Source: Nocardioides ferulae
Lineage (GTDB): Bacteria; Actinomycetota; Actinomycetes; Propionibacteriales; Nocardioidaceae
Length of the DNA: 64,000 bases
Reading direction: 5' to 3'
Assembly (NCBI RefSeq): GCF_003660455.1
Contig: NZ_QZVR01000003.1
Span: forward strand, 1 to 64,000
Both the position numbers and the translations under genes were made by a program. Shown here in pieces: positions 59,562-64,000 of the stretch (positions are counted from its first letter, which is position 1; every line of letters begins with the position of its first letter). The notes below the pieces were generated by a model. It did no database searches, was not told where the DNA came from, and saw only the letters and a list, made by a program, of their open reading frames with translations.

Positions 59562-60659
59562 GTGATTCCTCAGGACTCCAGGTTCGTGTCCGACCCGAGC
59601 GTGCTCGTGGTGCCGCCCCCCGGGTTCCCGATCGGGTGGCGCACCGACCGTCCGGACCCTGCGGTCGAGGAGGACGTCGAGCGGCTCACCGAGCTGCTCC
59701 GGGACCACGAGCGACACGGCCGCGGGTGGCCGGGGGCGTCGGTGGACGACGTCCTGGTCGAGGTCGAGGGGCTGCGGACGCGGGAGAACATCGTGGTGCG
59801 CGACCCCGACGGCCGCATCCGGGCGTGGGGAAGTGTCCACGACCGTGCCGAGGGACGGATGCTCTTCGTCCACGTGGTCGACCGCGCGCTCGACGAGGCG
59901 CTCGCCTCGAGCTGCTCCCGGTTGCTGTTCGCGTGGGCGGAGGGGCAGGCGCGCGCCGTCGGTGCCGCCCGCGGTCTGGAGGTCCAGCAGATCGACACCG
60001 GCGCGTTCGCCGGCGACGAGCGCCAGGCAGGCTGGCTCGCCGAGGCGGGGTTCGACCGGGTGCGCACCTGGTGGCAGATGAAGCGCCCGGTGACGCCGGA
60101 GGAGGCGGAGCTGGTGCCGTCGCCGCACCGATGGTCCGACCGCGGCGTGGTGTTCCGGCGGGTCCGCCGCGAGGGCAGCGGGATGCCGGAGGAGTCCGAC
60201 CTGCGCGAGGTGCACGACGTCCTCGAGGGCGCCTTCGTCGACCACTTCAACTCCCGCGAGGAGAGCTTCCACGAGTTCCTGCACCGGCTGCGTGAGGACC
60301 CCGGCCACCGGTGGGACCACTGGTGGCTGGCCGAGCTGACCCCGGACGCCGAGGGTGTCGAGGTCGAGGACCGGCAGGCCGTGGGTGCCCTCGTCGGCAC
60401 CGTCAGCGAGAGCGCGAACGGCCCGGATGGCTCCTACGTGTCCTACCTCGGGGTGCTGGAGGCGGCCCGCGGTCGCGGGGTGGCCAAGGGGCTGCTGCGC
60501 ACGATCATCGCCGACGCCGCGGCGCGGGGCCGCGACCGGGTCGGGCTGGAGGTCGACGCCGACTCGCCGACCGGCGCCCACGGTCTCTACACCTCGATGG
60601 GCTGGGAGACCGCCTACGTCACCGAGTCCTGGCACCGCGACGTTCCCGTCTCCGGCTGA
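59562..60659 (+). CDS. Tandem GNAT acetyltransferase
   Basis: 365 aa from a GTG. Two GNAT-like halves: a degenerate N-terminal one (residues 25-170, LLFAWAEGQARAVGAARG) and an active C-terminal one with YLGVLEAARGRGVAKGLLRT, the acetyl-CoA motif, and GLYTSMGWETAYV. This layout is like mycothiol synthase MshD, and mycothiol enzymes are present (mshC at 42309), but similar tandem GNATs have other acceptors. Acceptor unassigned. Confidence 0.82.
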   Translation: MIPQDSRFVSDPSVLVVPPPGFPIGWRTDRPDPAVEEDVERLTELLRDHERHGRGWPGASVDDVLVEVEGLRTRENIVVRDPDGRIRAWGSVHDRAEGRMLFVHVVDRALDEALASSCSRLLFAWAEGQARAVGAARGLEVQQIDTGAFAGDERQAGWLAEAGFDRVRTWWQMKRPVTPEEAELVPSPHRWSDRGVVFRRVRREGSGMPEESDLREVHDVLEGAFVDHFNSREESFHEFLHRLREDPGHRWDHWWLAELTPDAEGVEVEDRQAVGALVGTVSESANGPDGSYVSYLGVLEAARGRGVAKGLLRTIIADAAARGRDRVGLEVDADSPTGAHGLYTSMGWETAYVTESWHRDVPVSG

Positions 60660-60746
60660 TCGATCCGTGCTTGTGCGGCGAGGTTGATCTGCCGTGGCGC
60701 CGGGTCGGCGTTGCTGGGTCTGCCGTAGCGCCGACTCGCGGGGCGA

Positions 60747-61757
60747 TCAGGAGGACGCTGCGTCGGTGCTGAGGGAGGCGCGCAGCGCCCGGTGGACCCC
60801 GTCGGGGGTGAGCACGCCGAGGAAGCGCGCTCCGTCGCGCACGCCCACCATGCCCCGGTCCTCCCGCAGCAACGCGGCCAGCGCGTCCTCCAGCGTCGCG
60901 GACACCTCGACGGTGTCTCCGAGGTCGCCGAGCCGGACGCCGTCCAGTGGCTCGAGGTGCGCGGGGTCGATCCTGGTCACCGACAGTCGGCGCAGCCCGC
61001 GTGAGGAGCCGACGAAGTCGGCGACGTCGTCGTCGGTCGGCCGGGCCAGCACCTCGGCCGGCGTGCCGTGCTGGGCGAGCCGGCCGCCGGCGGTGAACAC
61101 CGCGATCCGATCGCCCAACCGCACCGCCTCGTCGATGTCGTGGGTCACCAGCACCACCGTGGTGCCCAGCCGCTGCTGGAGCCGGCGGAACTCTTCTTGG
61201 AGCCGCACCCGCACCACCGGGTCGACGGCGCCGAACGGCTCGTCCATCAAGAGGACCGGAGGATCCGCGGCCAAGGCCCGGGCCACCCCGACCCGCTGCT
61301 GCTCACCCCCCGAGAGCTGGTGGGGGTAGCGGCGGGCGTACACGTCGGGGTCCAGGCCGACCAGCGCCAGCCGGTCGTGGGCGCGGCGTCGCGCCTCCGC
61401 GCGGGACTCGCCCAACAGCAGCGGCACCGTCATCACGTTGGCCTCGACCCGCTGATGGGGGAAGAGGCCCACCTGCTGGATGACGTAGCCGATCCGCCGT
61501 CGCAGCTCGACGGGATCCTGTCTGGTGACGTCGGCGCCGTCGACCTCGATCCGCCCCGTGCTGGGCTCGACCAGCCGGTTCACCATCCGCAGCGTCGTCG
61601 ACTTGCCGGAGCCCGACGGCCCGACCAGGCACAGCAGCTCACCGACGGCGACCTCGAGCGAGAGCTCCCGCACGGCGACCGTGCCGTCGGGATAGGTCTT
61701 CCCGACACCCGTGAGCCGGATCATCGGCCGGTCGTCACCGGGACCGGTAGCGTCCAT
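60747..61757 (-). CDS. Quaternary-amine ABC transporter ATPase (OpuCA/ProV-like)
   Basis: 336 aa from 61757, or 325 aa from the more usual-looking start MIRLTGVGKTYPDG at 61724. Walker A GPSGSGKST, the specific block RRRIGYVIQQVGLFPHQ, signature LSGGEQQRVGVARAL, Walker B LLMDEPFGAVD and switch VTHDIDEAV mark the OpuCA group. The C-terminal 100 residues hold CBS-like sequence (LREDRGMVGVRDGARFLGVL), with only one clear CBS unit where ProV-type proteins have two. It powers uptake of glycine betaine-type compatible solutes with the divergent permeases. Confidence 0.9.
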   Translation of the reverse strand: MDATGPGDDRPMIRLTGVGKTYPDGTVAVRELSLEVAVGELLCLVGPSGSGKSTTLRMVNRLVEPSTGRIEVDGADVTRQDPVELRRRIGYVIQQVGLFPHQRVEANVMTVPLLLGESRAEARRRAHDRLALVGLDPDVYARRYPHQLSGGEQQRVGVARALAADPPVLLMDEPFGAVDPVVRVRLQEEFRRLQQRLGTTVVLVTHDIDEAVRLGDRIAVFTAGGRLAQHGTPAEVLARPTDDDVADFVGSSRGLRRLSVTRIDPAHLEPLDGVRLGDLGDTVEVSATLEDALAALLREDRGMVGVRDGARFLGVLTPDGVHRALRASLSTDAASS

Positions 61758-62547
61758 GCGCGTGACCCTACTCGGCGACCTGACTCTGCGCGTGGGAGCA
61801 GCAGGGGGAGTCGGCCGACCTCTCGCTGGACCCGTCGGCGGGGCCGACGACGAGGGGCCGAGCTGCTACAGCCGGCTCACCAACGAATGGTTCTGCGCCG
61901 ACTACCTGCGCGACCGCGGTGCGGAGGTCGCCGACGCCACCGTCGCGCACCTGCAGATCACCGCCGCCGCGATCGTGCTCGGCCTGGTCCTGGCGGTCCC
62001 CCTCGCCCTCCTGGCCCGACGTCGGCCGCGGCTCGAGGGTCCGGTCCTCGGGTTCAGCACGGGCCTCTACACGATCCCCTCCATCGCGCTGTTCCCGCTG
62101 CTGGTGCCGTTCACCGGGCTCTCCGCCACCACCGTCGTGCTCGGCCTGGCGCTCTACGCGCTGACGATCCTGGTGCGGGCCGTGCTCGACGGCCTGCGCT
62201 CGGTGCCGCCGGAGGTCCGCGACGCCGCCCGGGGGCTCGGGTACGCCGGGGGCCGGCTGCTGCTGCAGGTCGAGCTGCCCCTGGCGATGCCGGTGCTGAT
62301 CGCCGGGCTGCGCGTGGCGACGGTCTCGACGGTCGCGCTGACCACGGTCGGGTCGCTGGTCGGCCACGGCGGGCTCGGCGACCTGATCGCCGACGGGGTC
62401 ACCACGAACTTCCGTGCGGAGCTGCTCACCGCCGCGGTCCTGTGCGTGCTGCTGGCGGTCGTCCTCGACCTGCTCCTGGTGGTGCTGCAGCGGCTCCTCA
62501 CGCCCTGGACCAGGTCTCGGACCGCCGCGGTGGAGGTGGCGCAGTGA
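61756..62547 (+). CDS. Quaternary-amine ABC permease, subunit 1
   Basis: 263 aa if the ATG at 61756 is used, but that ATG overlaps the opposite-strand ATG at 61757, so a later start such as the GTG at 61786 is likely. Homology begins near LTNEWFCADYLRDRGAEVAD. Six helices; EAA loop reads RDAARGLGYAGGRLLLQVELP. It resembles OpuCB-type permeases with the tail KS-like VTTNFRAELLTAAVL. Overlaps the next gene (GTGA). Confidence 0.88.
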   Translation: MRVTLLGDLTLRVGAAGGVGRPLAGPVGGADDEGPSCYSRLTNEWFCADYLRDRGAEVADATVAHLQITAAAIVLGLVLAVPLALLARRRPRLEGPVLGFSTGLYTIPSIALFPLLVPFTGLSATTVVLGLALYALTILVRAVLDGLRSVPPEVRDAARGLGYAGGRLLLQVELPLAMPVLIAGLRVATVSTVALTTVGSLVGHGGLGDLIADGVTTNFRAELLTAAVLCVLLAVVLDLLLVVLQRLLTPWTRSRTAAVEVAQ

Positions 62548-63251
62548 GGGTCGTCGCCGACGCCTGGCGCTACCTCGCCGACCCGGCCCACTGGCGCGGC
62601 GACGGCGGCATGCTCGACCTGCTGCTGGAGCAGCTGCTGCTCACGGTCACCGCCCTCGGCCTCGCGGTGCTGCTGGGGCTGCCCCTGGCCCTGTGGCTGG
62701 GGCACCTGGGGCGGGGCGGCGTGCTGGCGGTGAACGTCTCCAACGTGGGCCGCGCGGTGCCGACGTTCGCGCTGCTGGCGCTGTTGGTCACCATGGACCA
62801 CCCCGGCACCAGCTCGTTCGGCCCCTACGGCCGGGCCGGCCTGGCGACGCTGATCGCGCTGGCCCTGTTCGCGCTGCCACCGGTGATCACCAACGCCTAC
62901 GTCGCGGTCCGCGGGGTGCCGCCCGAGGCGCAGGACGCCGCCACCGGCATGGGCATGTCGGGGTGGCAGCGGTTCTGGCGCGTGGAGCTGCCGCTCGCCG
63001 CCCCACTGGTCGTCTCCGGCATCCGGTTGGCCCTGGTCCAGGTCTGGGCCACCGCGACGATCGCGGCCCTGGTCGCCGGCCCCGGTCTGGGCCGGGTGAT
63101 CACCGACGGCTTCTACCGCACCGACTACGGCAAGGGCATCGCCGGCGCGGTCGTGGTCGCCTTGGTGGCGCTCGTGTTGGAGGGCCTGGCGGCCCTCGGC
63201 CAGCGGGCCGTCACGAGATCGTCACCTGCGGCTGTCGGTGCCGCGCCGTAG
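62544..63251 (+). CDS. Quaternary-amine ABC permease, subunit 2
   Basis: 235 aa from a GTG overlapping the previous stop. Helices from VTALGLAVLLGLPLALWLG; the NVGRAVPTFALLALLV stretch is typical of OpuC permeases and the EAA loop is QDAATGMGMSGWQRFWRVELP in part. Pairs with the 61756 product. The binding-protein gene follows after 78 nt. Confidence 0.9.
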   Translation: MRVVADAWRYLADPAHWRGDGGMLDLLLEQLLLTVTALGLAVLLGLPLALWLGHLGRGGVLAVNVSNVGRAVPTFALLALLVTMDHPGTSSFGPYGRAGLATLIALALFALPPVITNAYVAVRGVPPEAQDAATGMGMSGWQRFWRVELPLAAPLVVSGIRLALVQVWATATIAALVAGPGLGRVITDGFYRTDYGKGIAGAVVVALVALVLEGLAALGQRAVTRSSPAAVGAAP

Positions 63252-63329
63252 TCTCGACCCCGGTCGCCCTCGCGGCTGCTCGATCCGGACACGCGCGACG
63301 CCTCGTCGCGGGACACAGAAGGACCCTCC

Positions 63330-64000
63330 ATGCAGCGACGCCCCGCCCCCTCCCTCCGCCGCAGCCCACGCTCGACCGGCCGACTCCGGCTGGTCGCCGC
63401 GCTGGCGGCGGTCCCGCTGCTCGCGCTCAGTGCCTGTGCCGGCGACGACCTGGCCGACGACGACGAGCCCGACGCCGCCGACTCCGCCGACGAGACGACG
63501 GCGCCCTCTGGCGAGCAGGACCGCGGCCCGGTGACGATCGCCAGCCAGAACTTCGGCGAGGCCCAGCTGGTCACCGCGATGTACGACCTGCTGCTCACCG
63601 AGGCCGGCTTCGACACCGAGGTGCAGCTGGTCGCGGCCCGCGACGCCTACATGGCGACCTTCCCCGACACCGTCGACGTCGTCCCCGAATACGTCGGCGG
63701 CATCGTGAACTTCCTCAACGCCCAGGCCGGCGGTGCCGATGCCGAGCCGTTCACCGCCGGTGACGGGGAGGAGCTCGCCGAGCAGGGGGCCGAGCTGCTC
63801 GAGAAGCAGGGCATCACGCTGCTCGACCTCTCCTCGGCAGCCGACGCCAACGCCTTCTTCGTGACCGCGGAGCGGGCCGAGGCCGACGGGCTCGAGACAC
63901 TCTCCGACCTCGAGGGCGAGTCCGTCGTGTTGGCCGCCGCGCCCGACTGCGAGGGGCGGCTCGACTGCGAGGGCGGGCTGTCGGAGCAGTACGGCATCGA
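63330..64000 (+). CDS. Quaternary-amine binding lipoprotein, partial at window end
   Basis: The first 223 residues are in the window. Signal peptide RLRLVAALAAVPLLALSAC ends in a lipobox (Cys about 34). An Asp/Ala-rich linker is followed by VTIASQNFGEAQLVTAMYDL and DVVPEYVGGIVNFL, typical of the OsmF/OpuCC glycine betaine/choline-binding family, which recognises cationic amines by an aromatic cage. Two Cys (PDCEGRLDCEGG) probably pair. The frame stays open past 64000. Confidence 0.9.
   Translation, partial: MQRRPAPSLRRSPRSTGRLRLVAALAAVPLLALSACAGDDLADDDEPDAADSADETTAPSGEQDRGPVTIASQNFGEAQLVTAMYDLLLTEAGFDTEVQLVAARDAYMATFPDTVDVVPEYVGGIVNFLNAQAGGADAEPFTAGDGEELAEQGAELLEKQGITLLDLSSAADANAFFVTAERAEADGLETLSDLEGESVVLAAAPDCEGRLDCEGGLSEQYGI

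Noticed and set aside
59562..60659. Assignment as mycothiol synthase MshD
   Set aside because: Tandem GNAT layout and the presence of mshC are suggestive, but other two-domain GNATs share the layout and no specific residue could be confirmed by eye.

Overview
The window is high-GC actinobacterial DNA. Strong GC at third codon positions, many GTG starts, actinobacterial -10 boxes placed 6-8 nt before start codons, and the gene order pyrophosphatase, DacB, DUF2342 metalloprotease, TilS, Hpt, FtsH, FolE, FolP, FolB, FolK, DUF3180 all point to a Nocardioides-like organism (Nocardioidaceae). The genus is an inference; the phylum is well supported.

Positions 1 to about 12,951 are accessory DNA. 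The right edge is marked by a 37-bp copy of the 3' end of a tRNA-Thr gene (12915-12951), as left by an element integrated into that tRNA; the intact tRNA and the integrase should lie left of the window. Cargo includes a tightly packed four-gene membrane/secreted cassette whose first product carries a GIY-YIG/URI-like motif (149-1637), several unknown proteins, a noncoding region with eight copies of an octamer (GGCCAAGT or its complement) around an AT-richer dyad (4941-5347) that looks like a replication or segregation locus, a complete class I Fic toxin-antitoxin pair (7730-8546), a collagen-like secreted protein, two further exported proteins under a consensus promoter, an IS3-family remnant that has replaced the end of a neighbouring gene, and two copies of an 80-bp direct repeat.

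From 13,000 on the DNA is chromosomal in character. Its main units are: an MFS transporter with an alpha/beta hydrolase; a hexapeptide acyltransferase; an amino-sugar locus (ROK regulator, ABC binding protein and two permeases, GH3 glycosidase, ROK kinase, NagA, NagB; 17297-26011) that brings in and dismantles GlcNAc-containing sugars but has no ABC ATPase of its own; a thioredoxin/DUF302/CsoR-family operon behind a perfect CsoR-type operator; an AhpD-like protein and a HemK-like methyltransferase; a set of oxidoreductases preceded by two KstR-type boxes (28588-32795), which suggests steroid-related catabolism; a TPP riboswitch with a ThiB/ThiP/ThiQ thiamine importer (33401-37360); a PAP2 membrane protein; an NlpC/P60 hydrolase; an acyl-CoA oxidase; an MshC-type cysteine ligase; the conserved pyrophosphatase-to-folate block (43956-58350); coiled-coil and GNAT proteins; and a quaternary-amine (glycine betaine type) ABC importer whose binding protein runs off the right end.

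Two regions interrupt this ordinary chromosome. A pair of related secreted multidomain proteins (48913-52873) sits between tilS and hpt, which are usually neighbours, and the larger gene has less GC-biased codons in its first two thirds. Between mshC and the pyrophosphatase gene are two arrays of a 32-bp repeat in opposite orientations (43497-43573 and 43724-43861).
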